From Methanococcoides alaskense (lineage in GTDB: Archaea; Halobacteriota; Methanosarcinia; Methanosarcinales; Methanosarcinaceae): 64,000 bases of DNA. The translations under genes and the position numbers were made by a program. Under the pieces are notes generated by a model that saw only the letters and a list, made by a program, of their open reading frames with translations, was not told the origin of the DNA and did no database searches. Location: the NCBI RefSeq assembly GCF_031454185.1, contig NZ_JAVDQI010000011.1, positions 23,106 to 87,105 of the forward strand, written 5' to 3'. Of the stretch, positions 36,875-44,793 are shown in pieces (positions within the stretch are counted from its first letter, which is position 1; each line of letters opens with the position of its first letter).

Positions 36875-37333
36875 ATGAGAATTAAAAAGAATATGGTTGT
36901 TTGTCTTGGAATATCCTTGATATTACTGGCAATGTCTGCAGGGATTGTTACTGCTAACAGTGTTTTAATAAACCAACCACCAGTGCCAGATGCCAATGGT
37001 CCATATGTTGGTGTCGTAGGTTCATCCATAACCTTGGATGCATCGGGTTCCTATGATCCGGATGGATTCATTGTTTCATGGGAATGGGATATAGATGGCG
37101 ATGGAGTATTTGATGATGCCACGGGCGAGACCGTTATGTGGACATGGAATAACGTGCATACAGGAGTAGTTGCTGTCAGGGTTACCGATGATGCGGGAGA
37201 CACAGACTTTGATGCTACCACAGTAACAGTTAATGAAGGAGGAGGAGTTGAAATTCCAGAATTCCCAACAATTGCACTTCCAATAGCAGCAATTCTAAGC
37301 CTGGCATTCTTCTTCCAGCGCAGGAAAGACTAA
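36875..37333 (+). CDS. PKD-domain surface protein with PEF-CTERM sorting tail
   Basis: 152 residues. Signal peptide of about 27 residues (MVVCLGISLILLAMSAGIVT). A single PKD domain (residues about 35-120; PPVPDANGPYVGVVGSSITL, SYDPDGFIVSWEWDIDGDGV). The C-terminus is a PEF-CTERM signal: EIPEFPTIALPIAAILSLAF then a basic end. This is the archaeosortase-recognised tail found in Methanosarcinales; it would be cleaved and the protein linked to the surface. No archaeosortase is in the window. Likely a cell-envelope or adhesion component. Confidence 0.9.
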   Translation: MRIKKNMVVCLGISLILLAMSAGIVTANSVLINQPPVPDANGPYVGVVGSSITLDASGSYDPDGFIVSWEWDIDGDGVFDDATGETVMWTWNNVHTGVVAVRVTDDAGDTDFDATTVTVNEGGGVEIPEFPTIALPIAAILSLAFFFQRRKD

Positions 37334-37490
37334 AAGTAAAATGAGGAATTGAACGTCTGGTAAAACCGATGTTTAATTCTTTATCTGTTTTTGATTATAA
37401 CTTTTTTCGCTTTGATCGATGAATGTGTCCTGATAGGCAGCATTTGTATTTCGTGGAAGCTTGAGGTTCGAATCTTTTTAGTATGTATAA

Positions 37491-37994
37491 TTAGACGTTT
37501 GTGTCAATATTAGCTCCACACTTAAGGCACGTTATTTTGTACCCGGATGAATCATCAAAATGAAATGAACATTCGATAGATGTTTCTTGATTATATCTCC
37601 ATTCGTTATCACATTTTTTAGTTTTGCAGTCTACATGCTTTATGGTCCCTGAGTAATATTTTACAACTTGAAAACAGCTTGTTGGTCTGTTTGTTCGATC
37701 TTTGCATACAACATGCCGTACAGGTTCATTTGAGTTATCGAGATCATTGTGCTGCAATCTTTCCTCAATCTCTATTTTCGCTTTTCCTTGTTCTGTCTTT
37801 CCTCTTTTTAGCCTTTGTCTAGAAATTTCAGCATAACCATAGGCTTTTACTTTAATTTCATCTCTCATGTGTTTGTGGCCACATGAATAGTAAATGGTTT
37901 CACTAATAAACTCATCAGTAGCATTTGTATTAAATAATTCTAGAGTTTTAACCCCCTTTCCGCAAGAGGGACAATAATAGCCTGTTTCAGTCAT
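37491..37994 (-). CDS. Hypothetical cysteine-rich protein
   Basis: 167 residues with several Cys pairs: YYCPSCGKGV at the N-terminus, YYSCGHKH, CKTKKCDNEW and a final ITCLKCGAN, suggesting two zinc ribbons. GGAGG seven bases upstream lies inside the end of the cas1 remnant; start and stop are one base apart, so it would be co-translated with that frame. No family recognised. The accessory context (next to a cas1 relic) suggests a role in defence or a transferred gene, but nothing proves it. Confidence 0.55.
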   Translation of the reverse strand: MTETGYYCPSCGKGVKTLELFNTNATDEFISETIYYSCGHKHMRDEIKVKAYGYAEISRQRLKRGKTEQGKAKIEIEERLQHNDLDNSNEPVRHVVCKDRTNRPTSCFQVVKYYSGTIKHVDCKTKKCDNEWRYNQETSIECSFHFDDSSGYKITCLKCGANIDTNV

Positions 37995-37995
37995 G

Positions 37996-38319
37996 TTAAC
38001 ATCCTCCCCAAGTTTCTAACCTCTCCATTACATGAGTATTAAGAGTAAATGGCTTGTCACTCTTGGCATTCTGCTTCATGTAATGCAACGTACCTTTTGA
38101 GAATCCCACCTTCTTCCATTCGGCATAAGATATGTCAATAATCTTATTTCTCAACAGATCAGAGTCATCTCTTTCAACCACATAAGCAGGCTTACTAAAT
38201 TCGATCGTTTTCCTCTTTCCTACAAGTTGATGGCTTAATTCCCTTGCTTTAACCAAAAAAACAGATCCCCAAGAAGTGTTCTTCTTCCTATACTCAACCC
38301 TGTTAACATCATTAGTATC
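37996..38319 (-). pseudogene. cas1: C-terminal third of CRISPR integrase Cas1
   Basis: 107 codons. The frame starts directly after the SnoaL-like gene's stop codon and in the same frame: DTNDVNRVEYRKKNTSWGSV then FLVKARELSHQLVGKRKTIE. It continues through ISYAEWKKVGFSKGTLHYMK and DKPFTLNTHVMERLETW, a C-terminal tail typical of Cas1. The first 200 or so residues, including most catalytic residues, are absent. A TTG at 38256 could start an 86-residue product. No CRISPR array, cas2 or effector gene is seen in the window. The identification rests on motif memory. Confidence 0.6.
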
Positions 38320-38703
38320 TTAGTACATGCCGTTATCATTCGCAGATCCTTCTGGAATTTTTTGTATGCTGTCCCAGTGCTCTACTATTTTTCCATATTC
38401 ATCAAATCTAAAAAAATCCATTGTAACATATTCTTCGTTACCTGGCCATACCTGATGTGTATGCAGAGCAACCAAATTACCTTCTGCTACAACCCTCACA
38501 AATTCGATGCTTTTCTCAGGATATTCCTCCTGCATCCTTTCAAAGTATTTTATAAATTCTCCGATTCCATCTCCCACCGACGGATTGTGCTGAATGTATT
38601 CTTTTCCTACGTATTTTTCTGTTGCTTTTCTGGGATTTCCTTGGTAGGCCATTTTATAGAACGCAATTGCATTTATCTTGTTTTGTTCTAAATTTTCTTG
38701 CAT
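38320..38703 (-). CDS. SnoaL-like NTF2-fold protein
   Basis: 127 residues. The pattern of a SnoaL-like ester cyclase family is visible: MAYQGNPRKATEKYVGKEYI, QHNPSVGDGIGEFIKYFERM, VVAEGNLVALHTHQVW and MDFFRFDEYGKIVEHWDSIQ. These small alpha+beta barrels act on diverse small molecules or have unknown roles. Its stop codon abuts the cas1 remnant in the same frame. It follows a PPOX/ferredoxin gene by 20 bp and is probably co-transcribed with it. Confidence 0.85.
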   Translation of the reverse strand: MQENLEQNKINAIAFYKMAYQGNPRKATEKYVGKEYIQHNPSVGDGIGEFIKYFERMQEEYPEKSIEFVRVVAEGNLVALHTHQVWPGNEEYVTMDFFRFDEYGKIVEHWDSIQKIPEGSANDNGMY

Positions 38704-38723
38704 TATAGTCGCCCCATTCTTGT

Positions 38724-39323
38724 TTAAAATTCAAAAGGTCCTTCAATTGCATCATTCGGACATTTTTCATAGCAGTTACCACATTCAAGACAAAGCGAGC
38801 TTTCAATGCTATAAACATCTCCTTCATTTATGGCTCCAGTCGGGCACGAATCCTTGCATATGCCACAGGCAATGCACTTATCAGTAATTCTATATCCGGG
38901 CTCACTTACAGTTTCTCCTCCAAATGCAAACCTTTCACGTTTTGGAGTATTTGTCGAGAGATTAAAAACTTCACCGGTTCCTTTTGGAAGGCAAAATGCT
39001 TCCAGAATTTCCCTTGTATCTCCTGGATATATGTGATTCATAACCGGATTCTCATCAAACATTTTATCAAGGAAACTGTTATCAACAAACTCTATTTTCC
39101 CCTTAACCCTTACTGTAACATAGTTATCATCCATGGCAACAATGGATATTTCAGGATTAGCTTTTAATTGTTTGTAGTATGGTTTTCCCCTTGCTATCAA
39201 AAAGTATAACTTATCATCTTCATGCAGCATCACATCAACTATTCGAACTTCCGGTCTATTGTTATCAACAGTTGCAATAGCTACGGATTTAATGTTTCTC
39301 AAAAATTCCAATGGACCTTCCAT
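38724..39323 (-). CDS. Pyridoxamine 5'-phosphate oxidase-like flavoprotein with 2x[4Fe-4S] ferredoxin domain
   Basis: 199 residues. N-terminal split beta-barrel of the PPOX family (residues 1-130; SVAIATVDNNRPEVRIVDVM, LYFLIARGKPYYKQLKANPE) likely binds FMN or F420. The C-terminus has two bacterial-type clusters CIACGICKDSCPTGAI and CLECGNCYEKCPNDAI. The fusion would be a small flavin/Fe-S electron carrier, perhaps in oxidative stress or a reductase chain. It leads a two-gene unit with the SnoaL-like gene. Confidence 0.88.
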   Translation of the reverse strand: MEGPLEFLRNIKSVAIATVDNNRPEVRIVDVMLHEDDKLYFLIARGKPYYKQLKANPEISIVAMDDNYVTVRVKGKIEFVDNSFLDKMFDENPVMNHIYPGDTREILEAFCLPKGTGEVFNLSTNTPKRERFAFGGETVSEPGYRITDKCIACGICKDSCPTGAINEGDVYSIESSLCLECGNCYEKCPNDAIEGPFEF

Positions 39324-39441
39324 TTCATCACACCGTGATCTTTATTGTTAAAATTTAATAGGACAAGTTCTTCATGAAAACTTGTCCCTAATGCTTCATA
39401 ATATATTCCTTACTAAAGTTTCTCGAAGAACTTGTGTTACT

Positions 39442-40818
39442 TTATTCATCAAGATCGAAATGTGGAGTTTGAGGATCCATCAAATCTTTTGCAGAGAAAG
39501 ATCTCCAATATATGAACCCGGAAAGAATAGCGATCATAATTTCCACAGATGGTATCACTAACCATATTCCCATTCCTCCGAATATCTTTGGAACTATCAA
39601 TGCAGCAGGAATGAGAAGAACAAAAGCTCTCAGAGATGCTAATACCAAAGATGACCTACGATCTTCAGTAGACTGGAAATATTTTACTAATGCTATGTTT
39701 ATTGCTGTAAATATATAGCCAATAGAATAGAGTCTTAATGCAAAGATTGTCAATGAAACAAGCTCAGGTTCTGCAGATACATTTACATACACACCAACTA
39801 ACTGTTCACTGAATATCGCAACGATAGCGGCTGTTGCAATACTTAGTACAGTTGTTGTTTTTAGTGAATACTTTACAATATCATGTATCCTACTATGTTT
39901 TCCATGTCCATAGTTATAACTTATCAAAGGCTGATTTGTTTGTCCGATCCCAACAAAGAACATTGTTGATATCATTGAGACAGCCCCGACTATTGCAAAA
40001 GCAGATACTCCGGTAGTTCCATAATACTTAGTAGCCAGAATGTTCATGGTAGCGAAGAAAATAGCTATTGAAACGGTTTCAATAAACAGTGGAATAGCAT
40101 TGTGAACGATCCTTTTTATGATCGGCAAACTAAAATGTGGCAATACAAAACGTAAATGTCCCTGTTTTCGAAGGAAATGAGTGAATAATACTGCTGCACC
40201 TATGAATTGTGACATTCCCGTGGCTAATGCTGCTCCAAAAAGTCCCCAGTGAAGCACAAAGACAAAGAATACATCAAGCGGTATGTTCAGTAGACTTCCA
40301 CCAAGAGTACTAAGTAGCGCAAGATTTGGATTCCCATCATTCCTTATAGCATTTGACAATGTGATCTGCAAACAGAATGCGACAATGAAATACATGATAA
40401 CTGACAGATATGTCTGTACCATTCCATGTATCTCTTCAGTGGCTCCTATTGCATAGGATATGTCTTCAACAAAATACAATCCCACTGCTGTGAATAGGAT
40501 TGCAATTACGATGGTTGTGACAAAAATAACTGAGAAAATATTACTGGCTTCCTTGTATTTTTTCTGGGCTAACATGATGGAAATGATTATTGATGCACCC
40601 AGAGAAATTGCCAGAATAATTGCATTTGTTCCCATCATGAGCGGTATCGATAAATTAACAGCTGCTAGTGCAGTAGTGCCCACTCCTCTGGCAACAATGA
40701 TACCATCAGCCACAAAATAAGCTGCCATTATTAACATTGAAGCTATTGAGGGAATAGCATATTTCCAGAAAATTGTTGAGATCTTGTCATTTCCAAGATC
40801 CATGCTTTTAGTATCCAT
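39442..40818 (-). CDS. MATE-family efflux transporter
   Basis: 458 residues with twelve transmembrane helices and the two-fold MATE repeat. Seen: YAIPSIASMLIMAAYFVADG near the start, NLSIPLMMGTNAIILAISLG, and GVSAFAIVGAVSMISTMFFV with the GIGQTNQPLISYNYG motif of the second half. It would export organic cations or toxic compounds with Na+ or H+. Five bp downstream of a MarR-family gene, so the two form a drug-response operon. Confidence 0.9.
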   Translation of the reverse strand: MDTKSMDLGNDKISTIFWKYAIPSIASMLIMAAYFVADGIIVARGVGTTALAAVNLSIPLMMGTNAIILAISLGASIIISIMLAQKKYKEASNIFSVIFVTTIVIAILFTAVGLYFVEDISYAIGATEEIHGMVQTYLSVIMYFIVAFCLQITLSNAIRNDGNPNLALLSTLGGSLLNIPLDVFFVFVLHWGLFGAALATGMSQFIGAAVLFTHFLRKQGHLRFVLPHFSLPIIKRIVHNAIPLFIETVSIAIFFATMNILATKYYGTTGVSAFAIVGAVSMISTMFFVGIGQTNQPLISYNYGHGKHSRIHDIVKYSLKTTTVLSIATAAIVAIFSEQLVGVYVNVSAEPELVSLTIFALRLYSIGYIFTAINIALVKYFQSTEDRRSSLVLASLRAFVLLIPAALIVPKIFGGMGIWLVIPSVEIMIAILSGFIYWRSFSAKDLMDPQTPHFDLDE

Positions 40819-40823
40819 ATCTA

Positions 40824-41327
40824 TCAGTCCTTTTCCAATTGTATTTGCACCATGTTACAGCTTTTCAGTGGAAACTCCTTCCATTTCTTATCGTTTTTAC
40901 CATAAGCAGCTTCATAACTGTTCTGTGCCATTTTGTGGAGCAGTACCTTCGCATGTGTCCTTTCTTCCTCAGTTAATCCTGATAATGTAGTTTCTTCCAG
41001 TTCCTGGTCAATTTTGAGAACTTCCGGGATAAGCTGCTCCCCGGTTTCCGTGAGATAAATAAGTACAGCTCGACGGTTACTTTCATCGGTAATACGTCTG
41101 ATAAATCCTTTATCTTCAAGGATCTTGACAGCCCGGGCAATACTTCCTTTGTCTATGAGAAGCCTCCAGGCAAGTGTGTCCTGCGTAATGCCCTGATCAT
41201 GTGAAAGCACCATAAGCACGAAGAACTGGCCAGCAGAAAGTCCGAGTTCTTTCATCTTGGTATTTACCATCACAAAATTACTGCGATAGGTCATTGAAAT
41301 TAATGCTCCGATAGGTATGTTGTCCAT
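40824..41327 (-). CDS. MarR-family transcriptional regulator
   Basis: 167 residues. Winged-helix core: LGLSAGQFFVLMVLSHDQGI, TQDTLAWRLLIDKGSIARAV (recognition helix), KILEDKGFIRRITDESNRRA (wing) and VLIYLTETG. C-terminal dimerisation helices contain a coiled segment. It probably represses its own operon with MATE through the 15-bp palindrome at 41364. The same half-sites occur upstream of the radical SAM gene at 42309-43187, suggesting it controls that too. GGAG upstream of the ATG on the minus strand. Confidence 0.88.
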   Translation of the reverse strand: MDNIPIGALISMTYRSNFVMVNTKMKELGLSAGQFFVLMVLSHDQGITQDTLAWRLLIDKGSIARAVKILEDKGFIRRITDESNRRAVLIYLTETGEQLIPEVLKIDQELEETTLSGLTEEERTHAKVLLHKMAQNSYEAAYGKNDKKWKEFPLKSCNMVQIQLEKD

Positions 41328-41363
41328 ATTTTACTCCTTTTGAACTAGTTGTTTAGACTACTG

Positions 41364-41378
41364 TTGTTGTGACAACAA
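41364..41378. promoter_or_regulatory. MarR-type operator palindrome
   Basis: TTGTTGTGACAACAA is a perfect 15-bp palindrome 37 bp upstream of the marR start. It lies just downstream of a TATA-like stretch (CTTAAATATCATATTTTG, minus strand), where bound repressor would block transcription. Confidence 0.65.
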
Positions 41379-41611
41379 TAATTCAAAATATGATATTTAA
41401 GGATATTGCTGCAGTTTTGCTAAAATTATAAAATAATCTGTAATAATAGAGGCGGAATATGCAGGAAAATTGTTATTCCGCAATTGAAAACAAAAGGGGT
41501 ATAGTTCTTGTTTAACTACCCCCAGCTTTCTCTAATATTACTTTTCAGAGTGAACGTTTTCCTTCCTTCAATAAAAAGAAATTAGATCACAAGATCTGAA
41601 ATGGGGAGAGC
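41379..41611. other. Intergenic spacer
   Basis: Holds the marR promoter and the 3' side of the flavodoxin-like gene. The stretch near 41440-41600 shows no gene. Confidence 0.3.
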
Positions 41612-42265
41612 TTACAGACTCTTTTGTCGCTTAACAAACCCAACTCCCATCTCAAATACTTTTTCGCAGTCTTGCGGGAACACTTCTTCTCGCCATTTAG
41701 CCTTTGCCACAGGATCAAACATGGATGAAACATACTTAGAATAATCTTTGAACTGATATGCATCATAACTGCACAGTGTTTCAGAATATCCGAAAACTAT
41801 TTTTGCAAACATTTCATTTTTTTCTATAAATTGACTGCCAAACGATTCAAATTGGCTTTCTGGAGCACCCATTGTAAATATGTAGCCAAGAGGGATCTTT
41901 TTAGGATAGAGTGACGGCATGTTCGGGGAATAAACGATATATGGGAAGAAAAAGCGTTCTATGAACGATCTCATTTCACCTGTCTGACTCATAAAATAGA
42001 TGGAAGATCCAAGTATCACAGCATCAACATCTTTCAACTTTTCCAGTATAGGTGTCAGATCGTCCTTCATTGCACATTTCCCATAACTTTTTCCATCTTT
42101 TAATTTGCAGGCAAAACAGCTTGTACAACCCTTAAAGTTAAGGTCATAAAGATGGATCATTTCTGTTTCTGCACCCTCTGAAGCTGCTCCCTCAAGAGCT
42201 TTTTCTAATAAAGTTGCCGTATTCCATTCTTTTCTTGGACTTCCGTTTATTGCGATTACTTTCAT
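41612..42265 (-). CDS. Flavodoxin-fold NAD(P)H/FMN reductase family protein
   Basis: 217 residues. N-terminal phosphate-binding loop INGSPRKEWNTATLL, a CTSCFACKLKDGKSYGKCAM cysteine segment and the FMN-flanking loop VILGSSIYFMSQTGEMRSFI are typical of multimeric flavodoxin-like proteins (iron-sulfur flavoprotein relatives). Its paralogue is at 43537-44112. It is 43 bp downstream of a radical SAM gene and probably in the same transcript under the MarR-type operator. Confidence 0.85.
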   Translation of the reverse strand: MKVIAINGSPRKEWNTATLLEKALEGAASEGAETEMIHLYDLNFKGCTSCFACKLKDGKSYGKCAMKDDLTPILEKLKDVDAVILGSSIYFMSQTGEMRSFIERFFFPYIVYSPNMPSLYPKKIPLGYIFTMGAPESQFESFGSQFIEKNEMFAKIVFGYSETLCSYDAYQFKDYSKYVSSMFDPVAKAKWREEVFPQDCEKVFEMGVGFVKRQKSL

Positions 42266-42308
42266 TTTGATAACTCCATACTTTAAATCTTGAGTGTTTT
42301 TTATAATG

Positions 42309-43187
42309 TCATAGTGTTGAACGCTCTGCTGTGCTGTTTAAGAACTCTTCACCGGCAGTTTTAACAGCATAATTTATTGTCTCGATCATTTTTTCTCGGT
42401 CTCTTGGAATTATCCCGGCAATACTAGTTGCATTTATAGGGTGGTTACCATAAAATGGCATATTCTCCACTTCTATTAATTCGATCAACTTTTTCTCTTC
42501 CTCAAGAATTTCTAATTCAGTTGCTGGTATGAAAGTGCCATCCTTTACTTCTCTGGTCAGTTCACTTCCGTCAAAAAAACCCAGTGAAGTGATCCCCACA
42601 AATTGAGGTTTTGTTTTATTGATCAGTTTCGCTGCACCAATAGCAGCTTCAATACCATTTCCTCTACCTGCTGTACCGAGCATAAAGATAGCATTGTGGC
42701 GAATCCCAGCATTATTCAATCTTTCTAATTGCTCATATGAATCCTTCAGAGTAGAACCTTTATTAAAGCGTTTTAATATCTCATCATTGCCAGTTTCAAG
42801 ACCAACCCACAGATCATTAATTCTCAAATCCCGCAGTTCCCTTAATTCTTCATCGGTTTTTGTGATGATATTTCGTATTGGTGCATACATTGTTATTGTT
42901 TCCATCTCAGGGAAATATTCTATTATTTTTTTAGATATTTCTTTAAGCCTTCTGGCACTCAAAACAAAAACATCACCATTCAGAAGAAAAATTCTCTTAA
43001 GTGATCTATATCTTTCTTTAGCTTCTTTCAGATCATTTTCAATTTGATCAATTTGCTCAATACAAAATTGTGTACCTCTGTACATAGTACAAAAAGTACA
43101 TTTATTATGTGCACACCCAACAGTAACTTGCAATAAGACTGTATTTGCCTCAATTGGTGGTCTAAAAATTGGTCCTGTGTATTTCAT
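42309..43187 (-). CDS. Radical SAM protein with CX4CX2C cluster motif
   Basis: 292 residues. The N-terminus has TVGCAHNKCTFCTMYRGTQF: three Cys in C-x4-C-x2-C spacing, a known variant in this radical SAM subgroup. FLLNGDVFVLSARRL and LWVGLETGNDEILKRFNKGS match SAM-binding and barrel elements of Elp3/coproporphyrinogen-oxidase-like enzymes. No B12-binding or SPASM domain follows. Product unknown. Upstream is a palindrome pair overlapping the probable transcription start. Confidence 0.85.
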   Translation of the reverse strand: MKYTGPIFRPPIEANTVLLQVTVGCAHNKCTFCTMYRGTQFCIEQIDQIENDLKEAKERYRSLKRIFLLNGDVFVLSARRLKEISKKIIEYFPEMETITMYAPIRNIITKTDEELRELRDLRINDLWVGLETGNDEILKRFNKGSTLKDSYEQLERLNNAGIRHNAIFMLGTAGRGNGIEAAIGAAKLINKTKPQFVGITSLGFFDGSELTREVKDGTFIPATELEILEEEKKLIELIEVENMPFYGNHPINATSIAGIIPRDREKMIETINYAVKTAGEEFLNSTAERSTL

Positions 43188-43273
43188 TTTTCCTCTGTAT
43201 CTTCATATATGAGTTTCACTAATTTGTGGGAAAAGTTTTCCAGCAAATTGTATTATATCCAATTCCATAGCAT

Positions 43274-43304
43274 TGTTGTTGCAGCAACAGTTGTCGTTAC
43301 AACA
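43274..43304. promoter_or_regulatory. MarR-type operator pair upstream of the radical SAM gene
   Basis: Two imperfect dyads, GTTGTTGCAGCAAC and GTTGTCGTTACAAC, next to each other and sharing the TTGTTGT/ACAACAA half-sites seen before marR. On the minus strand a TATA box (GTATTTATACACATG) precedes them by about 15-25 bp. Confidence 0.6.
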
Positions 43305-43328
43305 AAATGGGCACATGTGTATAAATAC

Positions 43329-43394
43329 TTCATACAATCATTCCACATAGTCACTAACAAAAAGTATACTGTTATGAGATCGTGGAAAACGGTA
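43329..43394 (+). repeat. Copy A of the HxlR promoter/5' end
   Basis: Matches 44198-44260: CATAGTCACTAACAAAAAGT, then GAGATCGTGGAAAAC, but with GTG replacing the ATG and the coding part breaking down within six codons. A relic of a duplicated hxlR upstream region. Confidence 0.6.
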
Positions 43395-43536
43395 AATTTT
43401 TATTAACATAAGGGACAACAAAAAGTTTCACTGTCTTGTGATTGAATTGTATTTTTAAGAATTAATAAAAATATATAAAAGAAAACCACCATTTAAATGG
43501 TGGCAAAATACAATTTTGATTACTAGTATTACTTTT

Positions 43537-44112
43537 TTAATCCTGTATCTTCTTCAACAACCATGCCATATTCTCACCGAGGATTTTCATTGTCTGGATC
43601 CCTTCTTCATCAGATTCAACATCTCCCGGTGCAAGCCCGATACCCATGTTCCAGTACCTTGAACCCGGGATCAACATTTGGTTAATTGTAAAGAGGTGAT
43701 TTATGGAATCAAATGCATGAATTGCACCTGCCCTCCTGACAGCTACAACAGCAGCTCCAACCTTACGCTTGAAAAGGTTATCGTTTGCAAGAGATACAAA
43801 ACCTGCTCTGTCGATCAGAGCCTTAGTTTCTGCATTGACATCAGCAAAGTATGTAGGAGTTCCAATTATGATCCCATCAGCTTCGATCATCTTTTCAATG
43901 CAATCATTGATCATGTCGTTCTTGATGATACAGCGATTGTCCTTGTTCTCCCAACACTTCATACAGCCAATGCAACCTCTGACAGGGTTGCCGCCAAGCT
44001 GGATAATTTCTGTCTCAATTCCTTCTTCCTCAAGTTTTGAAAATACATTTTTTATGAGCTTTGCTGTGTTCCCTTCTTTTCTGGGACTTCCATTAATTGC
44101 TACGACTTTCAT
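43537..44112 (-). CDS. Flavodoxin-fold NADPH-dependent FMN reductase family protein
   Basis: 191 residues from ATG 44112 (GGAAG upstream); the longer frame to 44361 overlaps the divergent hxlR gene and is not credible. VVAINGSPRKEGNTAKLIKN is the FMN phosphate loop, RGCIGCMKCWENKDNRCIIK holds four cysteines of an iron-sulfur flavoprotein type, and GIIIGTPTYFADVNAETKAL is the flavin ring loop. Likely an FMN-dependent reductase of quinones or small electrophiles. Divergent from hxlR, which probably regulates it. Confidence 0.87.
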   Translation of the reverse strand: MKVVAINGSPRKEGNTAKLIKNVFSKLEEEGIETEIIQLGGNPVRGCIGCMKCWENKDNRCIIKNDMINDCIEKMIEADGIIIGTPTYFADVNAETKALIDRAGFVSLANDNLFKRKVGAAVVAVRRAGAIHAFDSINHLFTINQMLIPGSRYWNMGIGLAPGDVESDEEGIQTMKILGENMAWLLKKIQD

Positions 44113-44190
44113 TTTGATAACTTCCATATTTTGAATTATGCAAATACAACGAGTTGCCTTATATACAATTAAATGACATCTAATATACAT

Positions 44191-44247
44191 ATACTCCATA
44201 CAGACATCCCATATAGTCACTAACAAAAAGTATAGTAAGGCGAGATC
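44191..44247. promoter_or_regulatory. Shared flavodoxin/hxlR promoter region (copy B)
   Basis: Contains AGTCACTAACAAAAAGTAT, conserved in the duplicated copies at 43329 and 48588. The spaced AGT/ACT elements resemble HxlR-type operators. Confidence 0.45.
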
Positions 44248-44619
44248 ATGGAAAACGATGAGAAACTGATCAATATCAGGAACAACAAAGAATACCACTG
44301 CCCTGTGGAAGCAACCCTTGATGTTATCGGGGGAAAATGGAAACCTCTTATCCTCTGGCAACTAAAAGAAGTTGAGGTAATACGTTATAACAAACTACAG
44401 CAGAATCTCCATGGCGTTTCCCCGAGAATGCTGACAAAACAGCTAAGGGAGCTTGAAGAAGATGGCCTGGTAAACCGGAAGATGTATCCGGAAATTCCCC
44501 CAAAGGTCGAATATTCATTAACAGAATTTGGTAAGACCGTTGCTCCCATACTAGAAGCACTTTGTGACTGGGGTAGTGAGTATCTGGGCAGGCAATGCAC
44601 TCTTGGACAGGAAAAATAA
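44248..44619 (+). CDS. HxlR-family transcriptional regulator
   Basis: 123 residues. The HxlR signature is clear: YHCPVEATLDVIGGKWKPLI with the near-N-terminal Cys, then LQQNLHGVSPRMLTKQLREL (recognition helix), EEDGLVNRKMYPEIPPKVEY (wing) and SLTEFGKTVAPI. Such regulators sense reactive electrophiles or thiol stress by the conserved Cys. It is divergent from a flavodoxin-fold reductase, a classic regulator/target arrangement. Confidence 0.9.
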   Translation: MENDEKLINIRNNKEYHCPVEATLDVIGGKWKPLILWQLKEVEVIRYNKLQQNLHGVSPRMLTKQLRELEEDGLVNRKMYPEIPPKVEYSLTEFGKTVAPILEALCDWGSEYLGRQCTLGQEK

Positions 44620-44636
44620 TACATTACTTTTGCTAT

Positions 44637-44760
44637 GTAGATAACCTATTAAAACAACTATCAACAGACTAAAACTGGCAACTTTATTAAACAAAATAGG
44701 TTGCTTTTAAAATTATTGTGAGTTTCCATTTGAGTCTGAATAAAAAGGATTTTTACAAAG
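44637..44760 (+). repeat. Left arm of inverted repeat flanking nrdJ
   Basis: About 124 bp, nearly 90% identical by eye to the reverse complement of 47258-47393. It lies between the hxlR stop and the nrdJ stop, thus downstream of both genes. Confidence 0.8.
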
Positions 44761-44793
44761 CCTGAATTTTATCAAATATTAAATGGTGTGACG

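Noticed and set aside
37996..38319. Expectation of a CRISPR array near the cas1 tail
   Set aside because: I saw no regularly spaced direct repeats near it or elsewhere in the window.
44113..44361. Longer start for the flavodoxin-fold gene
   Set aside because: It would overlap the start of the divergent hxlR gene and lacks a ribosome binding site; the family N-terminus is at 44112.
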